A stretch of DNA of 64,000 nt from Deltaproteobacteria bacterium (GTDB taxonomy: Bacteria > Myxococcota > Kuafuiibacteriia > Kuafuiibacteriales > Kuafuiibacteriaceae), in the NCBI GenBank assembly GCA_011526105.1, contig WYAZ01000135.1, positions 1 through 64,000 on the forward strand, written 5' to 3'. The position numbers and the translations under genes are program-made. Of this stretch, positions 25,885 through 33,913 are shown in pieces; position 1 is the first letter of the stretch, and each line of letters starts with the position of its first letter. The notes under the pieces were generated by a model. That model was not told the origin of the DNA. It ran no database searches and saw nothing but the letters and a program-made list of their open reading frames with translations.

Positions 25885-26871
25885 GTGCGCCTCTTTCGTG
25901 TTCCGGCTCTCGGACTGCTCACCCTCATCGTCGCCTGCGGTGATGATTCGCCGAGCGATGCCGGCCTCACGGTCCCCGACTCTGGGGTCACGCCCCGAGA
26001 CGCGGCCGTGCCCCCTCGCGACCTCGGCACTCGAGATCTCGGCACTCGAGATCTCGGCACTCGAGACCTCGGGACCCCGGATCTGGGCACCCCAGACCTC
26101 GGCATCGTCGACACCGGCCCGTCCGACACCGGCGTCCACCCCGACGCCATGGTCGTCGATGCGGGCCCCGAAGACACTGGCGTCGAGCCCGATGCGGGCA
26201 TCGCAGACACCGGCCCGGTCGACACCGGCCCGAGCTGCAGCGACGGGATTCGCAACGAGGACGAGCACTGGGTCGACTGCGGTGGCTGGTGCAACAACCT
26301 CTGCCCGGCCTGCCCAAACACCGGGAACCTGCTCCGCAATCCGAGCTTCGAGACCGCGAGTGTCATCGTGCTGGGCCAAGGCGTGGTGCCCGACGAGTGG
26401 ATGGTGGTCCTGCCCTCACCGGACACCTACAGCAACGACGGCTCTTTCGGTCTGCCTCCGAACGGCTTCGGGAACTTCACCGGCGTGGTCGCCCAGGACG
26501 GCCTTCGGTGGGTCGCGGGCTGGAACGGCCTACCCGAGACCTTTGGCCAGGTCCTCACCTCGTCGCTCACGCCGGGCGCGCGTTATCGCCTCGAGGGCTA
26601 CATGCACCCCGCGATCCGCGGCGACATCACCTCCGACGGCACCTATGTCGTCTCGCTCGCGGACGGCGTCGGCCTGGCACAGACCTCGGTGCTCGGCCGC
26701 TTCGGCTACACGAACAGCGTTTCGTGGCAGCACCGGGTGTTCGAATTCGTCGCGCCCCCTGAGGCCGAGCAGCTTCCTTTGATGCACTTCGTGCCGACCA
26801 GCACGATCGGCTACAGCTACCCGGGCCTCGATAACCTGCTCTTGGTTCAGACCAGCTCCTGCACCAACTGA
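25885..26871 (+). CDS. Lipoprotein with Asp-Leu-Gly-Thr repeat linker
   Basis: 328-residue predicted lipoprotein. GTG start, signal ending at IVAC (Cys18), then a 90-residue linker rich in Asp, Gly, Thr and Pro, including four RDLGT units followed by PDLGT and PDLG. A Cys-containing segment (CSDGIRNEDEHWVDCGGWCNNLCPAC) resembles the short motif that precedes carbohydrate-binding-like modules in many myxobacterial lipoproteins. It is followed by NLLRNPSFETA, the opening of CBM4/9-like or galactose-binding-like jelly rolls, which fits the beta-rich C-terminal 190 residues. Likely surface-exposed with a carbohydrate-binding or adhesive module; substrate unknown. Confidence 0.85.
   Translation: MRLFRVPALGLLTLIVACGDDSPSDAGLTVPDSGVTPRDAAVPPRDLGTRDLGTRDLGTRDLGTPDLGTPDLGIVDTGPSDTGVHPDAMVVDAGPEDTGVEPDAGIADTGPVDTGPSCSDGIRNEDEHWVDCGGWCNNLCPACPNTGNLLRNPSFETASVIVLGQGVVPDEWMVVLPSPDTYSNDGSFGLPPNGFGNFTGVVAQDGLRWVAGWNGLPETFGQVLTSSLTPGARYRLEGYMHPAIRGDITSDGTYVVSLADGVGLAQTSVLGRFGYTNSVSWQHRVFEFVAPPEAEQLPLMHFVPTSTIGYSYPGLDNLLLVQTSSCTN
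26020..26105 (+). repeat. 15-bp tandem repeats encoding (R/P)DLGT
   Basis: Six consecutive units of 15 bp encode RDLGT four times, then PDLGT and PDLG. The first four units are nearly identical at DNA level (core CTCGGCACTCGAGAT), suggesting slippage-driven length variation of the lipoprotein linker. Confidence 0.8.
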
Positions 26872-26883
26872 GCGCGGCGCTCA
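26869..26883. terminator. Palindrome containing both stop codons of convergent genes
   Basis: TGAGCG (26869-26874), loop CGG, CGCTCA (26878-26883). The plus-strand TGA stop and the minus-strand TGA stop form the outer ends of a perfect 6-bp stem. It could act in both directions as a transcript end, though the stem is short and there is no T-run. Confidence 0.35.
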
Positions 26884-27282
26884 GTACTCTTTGAGCAGCG
26901 CATCCACGGTGGCTTGATCGGCCCCGGGGAACTCGTAGTCATCGAACTCGTGCGGCGCGACCCATCGGAAGTCGTGGATGCCGACCTTCTGAATCTTGTC
27001 GTCCGCGGTGAGGATTCGGCACCGATACACGCGGAAGTCGATGATGTACGCCACATACTCGTGCGTGACCGCGACCGAGTGCGCGAGCACCTCGGCCTCG
27101 ATGCGCATGTCTTCCTGGAGCTCACGCCTGAGGGCGTCCTCGTCGGTTTCGCCGTCTTCGACCCGGCCACCCGGAAACTCCCACAGCAGCGGCAGAGAGC
27201 TGGTGGGCTTGCGTTGGGTGATGAGGTACTTGCCGTCGCGCTCGATCTGCGCGGCGACCACCCGGATCTTCCGCTTGCTCAT
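26881..27282 (-). CDS. Nudix hydrolase (MutT-like)
   Basis: 133-residue Nudix protein that probably hydrolyses a nucleoside diphosphate derivative; a MutT/8-oxo-dGTPase-like role is suggested by QRKPTSSLPLLWEFPGGRVEDGE. The Nudix box reads GGRVEDGETDEDALRRELQED; the final EE of the consensus REUxEE is ED and the following Gly is Arg (MRI), a mild departure. The ATG at 27282 overlaps the upstream lipoprotein stop by 4 bp (ATGA), which fixes the start despite the absence of a purine-rich site. Confidence 0.9.
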   Translation of the reverse strand: MSKRKIRVVAAQIERDGKYLITQRKPTSSLPLLWEFPGGRVEDGETDEDALRRELQEDMRIEAEVLAHSVAVTHEYVAYIIDFRVYRCRILTADDKIQKVGIHDFRWVAPHEFDDYEFPGADQATVDALLKEY

Positions 27283-28547
27283 GAGGGGGGGAAGAATGCC
27301 ACACTTGCCTCGCGCAATCCACGGATTGCGTGGCACCCGTCGCCGATCATGTCCAGGTAGGTCTGCTCCCGAACCGTGCGGATCTTCGAGAGCTGGCCGT
27401 AGTGGGGGCCGAGTTTTCGCAGGGTTTGGAAGAGGTCCGTGATGATGGCCTGCACCTCGGCTCGCAGCTCGGGTGTGGCCTCGACGAGACCCTGGCGGTG
27501 GGCCAGGCCCAGGGTCTCGAGCACGTGCCCGTAGAACTTGAGCTCCTGCACCAGGATGAGGAGCTCGTACTCCGGCGCCTTGACGACGGACTCCGCGTAG
27601 ATCCGACGCTCGGCGCGGTAGCGGAATCGCAAGAGCTCGAGTTGCTCTCGCGCCGCCTTCTTGGAGGCGGCATCACCCAGTGAGGCGGCGGCGGTCATCG
27701 CGGCCTGAATCACGTGCAGGCCACCGCAGCTGTGCGAGTAGATGAACTGCTTCTTCTTCTCGAGCAGCTCCGGCTTGTTCGCGGCGTGGAGGGGCTCGAG
27801 AAAAGCCTGTTGTTCTTTGGCGTAGTGGAGCATCCCGGAGGCCAGCGCCTTTGGGTCGAGATGCGCGGCGCTCGCCTCGAAGAGCTTGGGTGAGAGCTTC
27901 TGCCCGAGCAGCAAGGCCGAGGATGTCCAGGCGAAGTCGTGCCAGCCCTCGTCATCCTTGGGCACGATCGTGGGGCGAAGCGCGCTCTCGAGGAGCCCGC
28001 CGAGCTCGACGGTGGTGCCGTCTGCGAGCCGAAACACGCGATCCAAGGGCAGGCCCACTTCGAGCAGGGTCTTGGTGAAGAGGTTGCGGTGAACCTCCGC
28101 CACTTCACCGTTCTTGGAGCGCCTGGGGAACACGACGAGCTCCTTGCCCTCGAAGACCGCGCTCTCGGCGAAGTCCCCCACGAGCACGTCGGCCATCTTG
28201 CGACCGTCGGCCATCTTGCCGTCCGGACCGAAGGCGAGCAGCCCATGCGCGAGCGCCCAAGAGTTCCTCGGATCCTTGGCGCCCGCCTCGACCCATCGCG
28301 ACAGATCTTGCACCGCGCCCTCGACGACCTTCAGGCTCGGGGCGGCGCCCTTCGCCCACTCGCCGGTCGGCACGAGCGCTGCGGGCGCGGGGTCCGCGCT
28401 CGGCGCCGGAGGTGGCGCGGCGGGCTCGACCGGCTTCACATCCGCCTTCGCGCTCGAGACGTGGGTGGAGTTCTCGTCAGGACAAGCCAGGAGCCCGATG
28501 GCGAGCGCCGACAGGGAGAGCCCGAGCCGCCAGGACTTGCGCGTCAT
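27279..28547 (-). CDS. Predicted lipoprotein of unknown function
   Basis: 422-residue predicted lipoprotein. The signal MTRKSWRLGLSLSALAIGLLAC ends at a good lipobox and is followed by a Pro/Ala linker (VEPAAPPPAPSADPAPA). The body is helical, with HDFAWTSSALLLGQKLSPKLF and a notable IYSHSCGGLHVIQAAMTAA segment near two-thirds of the length; the His/Cys there could be metal ligands or a haem-type site, but no family was recognised. A GTG at 28565 with AAGGA three bases upstream is an alternative start adding six residues. It is followed by, and translationally coupled to, a Nudix hydrolase gene. Confidence 0.82.
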   Translation of the reverse strand: MTRKSWRLGLSLSALAIGLLACPDENSTHVSSAKADVKPVEPAAPPPAPSADPAPAALVPTGEWAKGAAPSLKVVEGAVQDLSRWVEAGAKDPRNSWALAHGLLAFGPDGKMADGRKMADVLVGDFAESAVFEGKELVVFPRRSKNGEVAEVHRNLFTKTLLEVGLPLDRVFRLADGTTVELGGLLESALRPTIVPKDDEGWHDFAWTSSALLLGQKLSPKLFEASAAHLDPKALASGMLHYAKEQQAFLEPLHAANKPELLEKKKQFIYSHSCGGLHVIQAAMTAAASLGDAASKKAAREQLELLRFRYRAERRIYAESVVKAPEYELLILVQELKFYGHVLETLGLAHRQGLVEATPELRAEVQAIITDLFQTLRKLGPHYGQLSKIRTVREQTYLDMIGDGCHAIRGLREASVAFFPPS

Positions 28548-28613
28548 GGGTGCGGAGACTAGCACGAGTCCTTGGTCGCGGGGCGTTCGTGTCGCGGGCG
28601 GGCCTGTTCAGGC

Positions 28614-28643
28614 TTGACGTGGGCGAAGGTTGAAGGTCAGCAT
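28614..28643 (+). promoter_or_regulatory. Candidate promoter of tRNA-Lys
   Basis: TTGACG at 28614-28619 and CAGCAT at 28638-28643 with an 18-bp spacer would place the start point a few bases before the tRNA. The -35 matches consensus at 5 of 6 and the -10 at 3 of 6. Weak, supported mainly by position. Confidence 0.3.
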
Positions 28644-28657
28644 CCGAGCCTTCGTCA

Positions 28658-28730
28658 GGGCCCTTAGCTCAGTCGGTAGAGCAGGGGATTTTTAATCCCA
28701 AGGTCGTCGGTTCGATCCCGCCAGGGCCCA
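28658..28730 (+). tRNA. tRNA-Lys (anticodon TTT)
   Basis: A 73-nt cloverleaf. Acceptor GGGCCCT pairs with AGGGCCC plus discriminator A; D-stem GCTC/GAGC; anticodon loop TTTTTAA gives TTT (Lys); T-loop TTCGATC. CCA is not encoded. The anticodon stem closes with G27-A43 and the T-stem has a T50-C64 mismatch, so it is slightly imperfect but otherwise standard. Confidence 0.94.
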
Positions 28731-28745
28731 CTCGCAGTCCTACTC

Positions 28746-29852
28746 TCACGAGCTGCGTCTTCGCGTCGCGAGCGCGGCGGACCGCCGCGAAGGCAGCACC
28801 AGACCTTCGATCATCGCCTCCGGCAAAGCCTGCTCGAGCACCCGCGAGGTGATCGTGGGGATGCCGAGCTCGTGCAGTCGGCCGAGGCTCACCGGCCGCA
28901 GACCCGCGGGCGCCCGGCCCACGAGGCGAGTACGGAACAAGTGCAGCTCGAGCTCGCGGTGGGTGAGGATGTGGCGGAGCTGACCTCCTGGCGCCAACTC
29001 GCCGAGCTCGAGCCCGAGCTCGTTCCTCGCGGTCGATCGAGACCTCCTTGGGCTCAGGTGCCCTTCGAGCAGCGGTGGAGTGTAAAGGCCTCCGAAGAGG
29101 CCGCTGTCGGGTTGCTCGAGCAAGAGCACTCGGTCTCGTTCGTCGAGCACCACCAGCGCGGTGAGTTCGACCGTCTTCTTCGGCGCCCGCTTCTTCTTCG
29201 CGGGGATGAGTGAGATGAGCTGATCTCGGTGTGCGACGCAGCTCGATCGCCAGGGACAGCGCGTGCAACTCGGGTTGCGGGGCAGGCACACCGTCGCGCC
29301 GAGCTCGATGAGCGCCTGAGTGATCTCGGCCGCGGGTCCCGCCTTCGCCAAACGCTCGGCTTCCGCCCAGACCACTCGCTCCCCCTCGCCGCGGCTCGGG
29401 TCTTCTCGGATCCCTCGCCACCGCGTGATCACCCGGGCGGCATTTCCATCGACCGCGGGGGCAGGCAGGTCGAAAGCGATCGAGGCCACCGCGCCGGCGG
29501 TGTAGCGACCAAAGCCGGGGAGCGCGCGAAGACCCAGGAGGGTGTTTGGGAACTCGCCGGCGTGCTCGCTCACCACGGCTTTCGCCGCCTCGAGCATGAA
29601 GCGTGCTCTTCGGTAGTAGCCCAGCCCTGACCAGGCGGCGCGGACCTCGTCGGGATCAGCCGCCGCAAGGGACTCTACGCTGGGAAAGCGATCGAGGAAC
29701 CGCTCGTAGTAGTTGAGAACGGTTTCGACGCGGGTCTGCTGAAGCATGATCTCCGAGACCCATATGCGGTATGCGTCCTTCTGGTTGCGCCAGGGCAGCG
29801 ATCGCTTGTTGCGCTCGTACCATTCGAGCAGCCGCCTCGAGTCCTTCTTCAC
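28746..29852 (-). CDS. mutY: A/G-specific adenine glycosylase MutY
   Basis: Base-excision repair enzyme removing A opposite 8-oxo-G. The 368 residues include LPWRNQKDAYRIWVSEIMLQQTRV (catalytic Glu in SEIMLQQT), the helix-hairpin-helix LRALPGFGRYTAGAVASIAF, catalytic Asp in AVDGNAARVITR, and the iron-sulfur loop C-x6-C-x2-C-x5-C (CLPRNPSCTRCPWRSSC). The C-terminal 130 residues are the Nudix-like 8-oxo-G recognition domain (LVVLDERDRVLLLEQPDSGLFGGLYTPP). GTG 29852 is preferred because GAGG lies 8 bases upstream; another in-frame GTG at 29906 abuts the divergent gene. The plus-strand tRNA-Lys lies 15 bases beyond its stop. Confidence 0.95.
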   Translation of the reverse strand: MKKDSRRLLEWYERNKRSLPWRNQKDAYRIWVSEIMLQQTRVETVLNYYERFLDRFPSVESLAAADPDEVRAAWSGLGYYRRARFMLEAAKAVVSEHAGEFPNTLLGLRALPGFGRYTAGAVASIAFDLPAPAVDGNAARVITRWRGIREDPSRGEGERVVWAEAERLAKAGPAAEITQALIELGATVCLPRNPSCTRCPWRSSCVAHRDQLISLIPAKKKRAPKKTVELTALVVLDERDRVLLLEQPDSGLFGGLYTPPLLEGHLSPRRSRSTARNELGLELGELAPGGQLRHILTHRELELHLFRTRLVGRAPAGLRPVSLGRLHELGIPTITSRVLEQALPEAMIEGLVLPSRRSAALATRRRSS

Positions 29853-29906
29853 CGGCGGAGCCTCGGGGGCTCGCGGAGAGCCGTCAAGTCGAGGTATGAA
29901 ACGCAC

Positions 29907-30314
29907 ATGCGCCGTGCCGTCTCGCTCCTCATGGTCGCTCTGTGGCTCGTGGCCTGTGCTTCCGAGCGCGCCGCCGGTCCGCCCCCCGAGACGCCCGAGT
30001 TCGTCGACGGGGTCAGGCAGAAACCGGTGACGATAAAAGAGGTCGAGCATCAGGTGAGCCAGCGCCGAGGAAAGCTCGCGGGCTGCTACCGCACGGAGCG
30101 CCTGAACTCGCCGAGCCCCGCGCGTTTCCTGATCGAACTCGCGATCCCGAATGACGGGGGCGAGGTCCCGGTCAGCCTGCTGACCTCCGAGCCTGCAGGG
30201 CAGCCCATCCTCGAGACCTGCGTGCTCCAAGCGCTCGCGAACCTCCGGTTTCCCCCACACATTGGTGAGCCCTTTCGACTGCGCGTCCCGATCGAGCCCA
30301 TGGACAGCTTCTAG
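29907..30314 (+). CDS. Small lipoprotein with AgmX/PglI C-terminal-like domain
   Basis: 135-residue lipoprotein; signal ends at LVAC (Cys17). The mature part fits the AgmX/PglI C-terminal domain of myxobacterial gliding proteins: EVEHQVSQRRGKLAGCYRTERL, then RFLIELAIPNDGGEVPVSLL and a closing ETCVLQALANLRFP. The pattern of two Cys (in AGCY and ETCV) and the final RFPP is characteristic and TonB-C-like. It lies directly upstream of mglBA on the same strand, which is suggestive given the role of AgmX-type proteins in motility; that link is inference. Confidence 0.83.
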   Translation: MRRAVSLLMVALWLVACASERAAGPPPETPEFVDGVRQKPVTIKEVEHQVSQRRGKLAGCYRTERLNSPSPARFLIELAIPNDGGEVPVSLLTSEPAGQPILETCVLQALANLRFPPHIGEPFRLRVPIEPMDSF

Positions 30315-30353
30315 CCTGCGAAAGGCGCGGTTTGAGAATTGGCCGGACGTAAC

Positions 30354-30381
30354 TTGCGGGGCGCTCGGGCCGTGCTACCAT
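30354..30381 (+). promoter_or_regulatory. Weak candidate promoter upstream of mglB
   Basis: TTGCGG (30354-30359) and TACCAT (30376-30381) with a 16-bp spacer, 78 bases before the mglB ATG. Matches to sigma-70 consensus are 3 of 6 and 4 of 6, so this is only a candidate in the 144-bp gap. Confidence 0.22.
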
Positions 30382-30458
30382 CCGCCGGTCGGGACGCGTC
30401 GTGCGTCTGAGTTCGAAATGGTCCAGACGGCATCGAATCCAGGGTTTGAGGCGGTTTC

Positions 30459-30938
30459 ATGACCGCAACCCTCGTTCTGTACGACGACGAGTTTCGGCGG
30501 ATCACGCAGGTTTGCGACCGGCTCGTTCGTGAGGCCAACGCCCGCATCGTCTACGTCATCGACAAGAACGGCCAGCTGCTCGCCTCCGGGGGCGACGCCG
30601 ACCGCGTCGACAGCACGTCCTTGGCGTCTCTGGTGGCTGGTGAGATGGCCGCGACCGGTGGCCTTGCCCGCCTGATCGGAGAGAACGACTTCAGCGTGCT
30701 CTTCCACGAGGGGGTTAAGGAGAACCTCCACATCTCCTTGGTGGGGGGGCGGGTGATTCTCGTAGTCCTCTTCGACAAACGCTCGAGCCTGGGCTTGGTC
30801 CGGCTGCGGGTAAAAAAGTGCGCGGAGGAGTTGGTCCAAATCATCGATGTGTTATTGCAGCGGTCTCAAATGCCCGGAGCCACGGCGCAGTTCGCCGAGA
30901 TTACCGACGACGACATCGATAACCTGTTTCCCGAATGA
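30459..30938 (+). CDS. mglB: Roadblock/LC7 GTPase-activating protein MglB
   Basis: 159-residue roadblock-fold protein that activates MglA GTP hydrolysis and sets cell polarity. The fold is visible in FRRITQVCDRLVREANARIVYVIDKNGQLLASGGD, followed by LASLVAGEMAATGGLARLIGE and FHEGVKENLHISLVGGRVILVVLFD, all standard MglB features. It precedes mglA by 23 bases on the same strand, the canonical order. The C-terminal tail (QFAEITDDDIDNLFPE) is acidic, as in other MglB proteins. Confidence 0.95.
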   Translation: MTATLVLYDDEFRRITQVCDRLVREANARIVYVIDKNGQLLASGGDADRVDSTSLASLVAGEMAATGGLARLIGENDFSVLFHEGVKENLHISLVGGRVILVVLFDKRSSLGLVRLRVKKCAEELVQIIDVLLQRSQMPGATAQFAEITDDDIDNLFPE

Positions 30939-30961
30939 GTGTTGGAAGTTGAGAGGCCGCC

Positions 30962-31552
30962 TTGGTTACGATTAACTACGCTCAGCGAGAGATCCACTGC
31001 AAGATCGTCTACTACGGTCCGGGTCTCTGCGGAAAAACGACGAACCTCAAGTTCATCTACGACAAGACCAGCCCCAAGGTTAAGGGGCGCATGATCTCAC
31101 TCGCCACCGAGGCCGAGCGCACGCTGTTCTTCGACTTCCTTCCGCTCTCGCTCGGCGAGATCAAAGGCTTCCGTACCCGCTTCCACCTCTACACGGTGCC
31201 CGGTCAGGTCTTCTACGCGGCGAGCCGCAAGCTCATCTTGAAGAACGTAGACGGGGTGGTCTTTGTGGCGGACAGCCAGGTGCAGCGCATGGAGGCGAAC
31301 CAAGAGTCCCTCGACGACTTGAAGCGCAACTTGCGTGAAGAGAACCTCGACATCGACAGCATCCCGATGGTCATTCAGTACAACAAGCGCGACTTGCCGA
31401 ACGCGGCCCCCACCGCGGAGATGTCGTCCTTGCTCAATCCTTGGCGGCGCCCAGAGTTCTTGGCCACCGCCACCACCGGCTACGGGGTCTTCGATACCTT
31501 GAAGGAGATCTCGAAGCTGGTGCTGCAGAACATCCGCAAGGGCGCGCGTTAG
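30962..31552 (+). CDS. mglA: Ras-like GTPase MglA
   Basis: 196-residue small GTPase governing polarity and gliding or pilus reversal. P-loop GPGLCGKTTNL, switch I region ISLATEAERTLFFDFLPLSLGE, the MglA-type switch II TVPGQVFYAASRKLILK with Thr where Ras proteins have Asp, and G4 motif NKRDLPNA. Very close in pattern to Myxococcus MglA (INY-REI-CKIVYYGPGLCGKTTNL). The start is TTG at 30962, supported by GAGAGG at 30951-30956 five bases upstream; no ATG or GTG fits the conserved N-terminus. Its stop overlaps the stop of a convergent kinase gene by 4 bp. Confidence 0.97.
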   Translation: MVTINYAQREIHCKIVYYGPGLCGKTTNLKFIYDKTSPKVKGRMISLATEAERTLFFDFLPLSLGEIKGFRTRFHLYTVPGQVFYAASRKLILKNVDGVVFVADSQVQRMEANQESLDDLKRNLREENLDIDSIPMVIQYNKRDLPNAAPTAEMSSLLNPWRRPEFLATATTGYGVFDTLKEISKLVLQNIRKGAR

Positions 31553-33846
31553 TTCTTCGTCAGCTCGGAACGTTCGCGTTCTCGCTGCTGCATCGTCTCT
31601 TCCACCCGCGCCGCGACTTCTTTGTTCTGCGCGAGAAACGACTTCAGGTCTTCGGCTTCGAGCACGAGCAACTCACACTCCTCGACTGTGGCGACGCTCG
31701 CGGTGCGGGGGGTGCCTTTGACCGCCGCCATCTCGCCGAAGACGTCTCCGGGGCCGAGCTCCGCGATCAGCTTCTTCTCGCCGTCTCCCTCGGTGAAGAC
31801 ATGCACTCGCCCGGAGCGAATCGCGTAGAAGGCGTCCGAGGTCTCACCCTCGGCCATGAGCACCTCGGCGGCCGGGAACTTCTCGAAGCGAAAGCGCTCC
31901 GACATCGCGCGCCGGTCCCGCGCGCCCAAACGCCCAAAGAGCGGTGAACGCGCGATCAGCGACTCCGCGATGCGGTCCTTGTAGAACTGACGAAGTGTGT
32001 CTTCAACCGCAGGGAACGCGCGGACCAGGTTGTCGAGCGCGCGGCGGTCGACCTCGAGCAGCAGGCATTCCTCCGCGGTCTCGACGCTGGCAGTGCGAGC
32101 CTTCTGAGTGAAGAACGCCTGCTCGCCGAAGCAGTCGCCTTCGGCCAAAGAGGTGAGGTAGGCCTTTCGGTTCTCGAAGTTGGTGGTCGAGACGACGACT
32201 CGGCCGCGTCCAATCCAGAAGAAGCTGTCGCTGGCCTCACCCTCACGAAGCACGACCTCGCCGCTCGAGACTCGGTAGAGTCGCATCGAGTGGAACAGCT
32301 TCACGAGCTGCTCGCGGTCGAGCGCGCCCAAGATCGGCGCGCGCGCGGTGATGGGCGGCCCGGCGTCCCCCGCCGAGAGATCGAGGAGGTCGCGATACTC
32401 GTCGAGGTGCGAGTCCGGTTCCCGACCGTCGAAGAGCCGCGAGAAGAGCTCGGCGTTGCTCACCCCCTGCAGCTCCCCGAGGTCTCCGATCTCGCGGTCG
32501 AGTGAAGCTGGGTCGTCTGCTTGATCGACCAGCCGATGATAGATGGCCACCGCCTGGGCGAGGAATCCGCCCTGCGCGAACATCGCTGCGGCCAACCGGA
32601 ACATGGCGAGGGCTCGGTCTTCTCGCCGCGCGCGCTGATACACCTCACCGATGTCCACGAGTGTCCAGAGGCTCGGGTTCGTGTGAAACAGCGCCTGCAG
32701 TCGCTCGACCTCTCGCTGAACGTCGATCTCTCCCACCTGCGTGCTGTCGATGTCGTCGTTCCGAGTGTGCTCGGTCGAGCCCGACCGCGCGAGGGGCGCT
32801 CGCCCGCGAACGTCGGTGTCCGAGGGCTCGTCGTGTGCAAAGCTGCTCGCGGTCTGAGACGGCACGGTCGCGTCGAGCGACACCGAGCCTCGCGGCCTCA
32901 GGGACTCTCCCGCGAGCAGGGGGACCATCTCGTCTCCCCAGAGGTCTCGGATGACCTCAGCCAAGCGCTGGTGCTTCGTCTTGGGGTAGAGCCTGCGCAA
33001 GTTGTCTTGCAAGACCTCCGCGACATGCCTCGCGTCCGTGGGGCGCTTCTTCTCGTCCCGTTCGAGGAGCGACAGCACGAGCGCGTCGATCTCTTCGGGT
33101 ACATCGGTGTTGTGGCTCGACGGTGCCGTGACCTCGTGCTCGAGCACGGCCTCGAGGGTGTCGGGTTCGTTGTCTCGCGCGAAGAGACGCTCGTTCGAGA
33201 GCGCCTCGTGGAGGATGACCCCCGCGCTCCAGAGATCCGCCGCCGGACCAATCTGATCTCCGCGGGCCTGCTCGGGCGCGATATAGGCCACCTTGCCGAC
33301 GATTTGCCCGGTGGCCGAGATCTCCTCTGCCGCTTTGGCGATGCCGAAGTCGCTGATCTTCACCTGCCCCTCGAGGGACAGCAGGATGTTGTGCGGGCTG
33401 ATGTCGCGGTGAATGACCGCGGTGGATTCGTTCTTCGCGTTGCGTCGCCCGTGGGCGTACGCGAGTCCTTCGAACACCTCGGACATCGCGAAGAACACCA
33501 CGTCCACCGGCAGCGGCGTGCCGAGCTTTCGGGCGCGAGCGGCCACGGCGGCGAAGTCGACGCCTTCCACGTACTCCATGGCGATGTAGTAATCGTCGTC
33601 GACGCGTCCAAAGTCGAAGATCTGCACGATGTTCGGGTGATTGAGCGAGACGGTGAGCTTCGCCTCCTCGATGAACAACGACACGAAGTCTCGGTTCGCG
33701 GAGAGGCGCGGATGCATCCGCTTGATCGCGAGAATCTTCTCGAAGCCTCCGATGGAGGACGAGCGGGCCAGCCAAACCTCAGCCATGCCGCCGGAGGCGA
33801 TGCGCGAGAGGAGCTGGTATTTTCCGTAGACCTGCGGCTCGCCCAT
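31549..33846 (-). CDS. Ser/Thr protein kinase with two cyclic-nucleotide-binding domains
   Basis: 765-residue kinase. Residues about 8-270 form an intact Hanks kinase: IASGGMAEVW, AIKRM, catalytic VIHRDISPHNIL, ISDFGIAKA and VAYIAPEQARG. A linker and a TPR-like helical segment (about 380-470) are followed by two cNMP-binding domains at about 502-620 and 625-745. Both keep the phosphate-binding cassette pattern (FGEQAFFTQKARTASVE; FGEMAAVKGTPRTASVA). cNMP-controlled kinase activity is the simple inference. The ATG at 33846 is chosen; 33868 is in frame. Its stop overlaps mglA's stop by 4 bp on the opposite strand, so the transcripts would interfere at their ends. Confidence 0.92.
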   Translation of the reverse strand: MGEPQVYGKYQLLSRIASGGMAEVWLARSSSIGGFEKILAIKRMHPRLSANRDFVSLFIEEAKLTVSLNHPNIVQIFDFGRVDDDYYIAMEYVEGVDFAAVAARARKLGTPLPVDVVFFAMSEVFEGLAYAHGRRNAKNESTAVIHRDISPHNILLSLEGQVKISDFGIAKAAEEISATGQIVGKVAYIAPEQARGDQIGPAADLWSAGVILHEALSNERLFARDNEPDTLEAVLEHEVTAPSSHNTDVPEEIDALVLSLLERDEKKRPTDARHVAEVLQDNLRRLYPKTKHQRLAEVIRDLWGDEMVPLLAGESLRPRGSVSLDATVPSQTASSFAHDEPSDTDVRGRAPLARSGSTEHTRNDDIDSTQVGEIDVQREVERLQALFHTNPSLWTLVDIGEVYQRARREDRALAMFRLAAAMFAQGGFLAQAVAIYHRLVDQADDPASLDREIGDLGELQGVSNAELFSRLFDGREPDSHLDEYRDLLDLSAGDAGPPITARAPILGALDREQLVKLFHSMRLYRVSSGEVVLREGEASDSFFWIGRGRVVVSTTNFENRKAYLTSLAEGDCFGEQAFFTQKARTASVETAEECLLLEVDRRALDNLVRAFPAVEDTLRQFYKDRIAESLIARSPLFGRLGARDRRAMSERFRFEKFPAAEVLMAEGETSDAFYAIRSGRVHVFTEGDGEKKLIAELGPGDVFGEMAAVKGTPRTASVATVEECELLVLEAEDLKSFLAQNKEVAARVEETMQQRERERSELTKN

Positions 33847-33913
33847 GGGCCCGTCCGGCCCAGGCCATACCATAGGCCGGACCGGCTCCCAACGGGTCTC
33901 GCGGGCCGCTGGC

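Noticed and set aside
26020-26105. Repeats as a CRISPR-like array
   Set aside because: In-frame coding repeats with no spacers; same conclusion for 16248-16380 and 52093-52204.
30333-30358. Sigma-54 type promoter before mglB
   Set aside because: GG and GC elements are 13 or 9 bases apart where 10 is needed.
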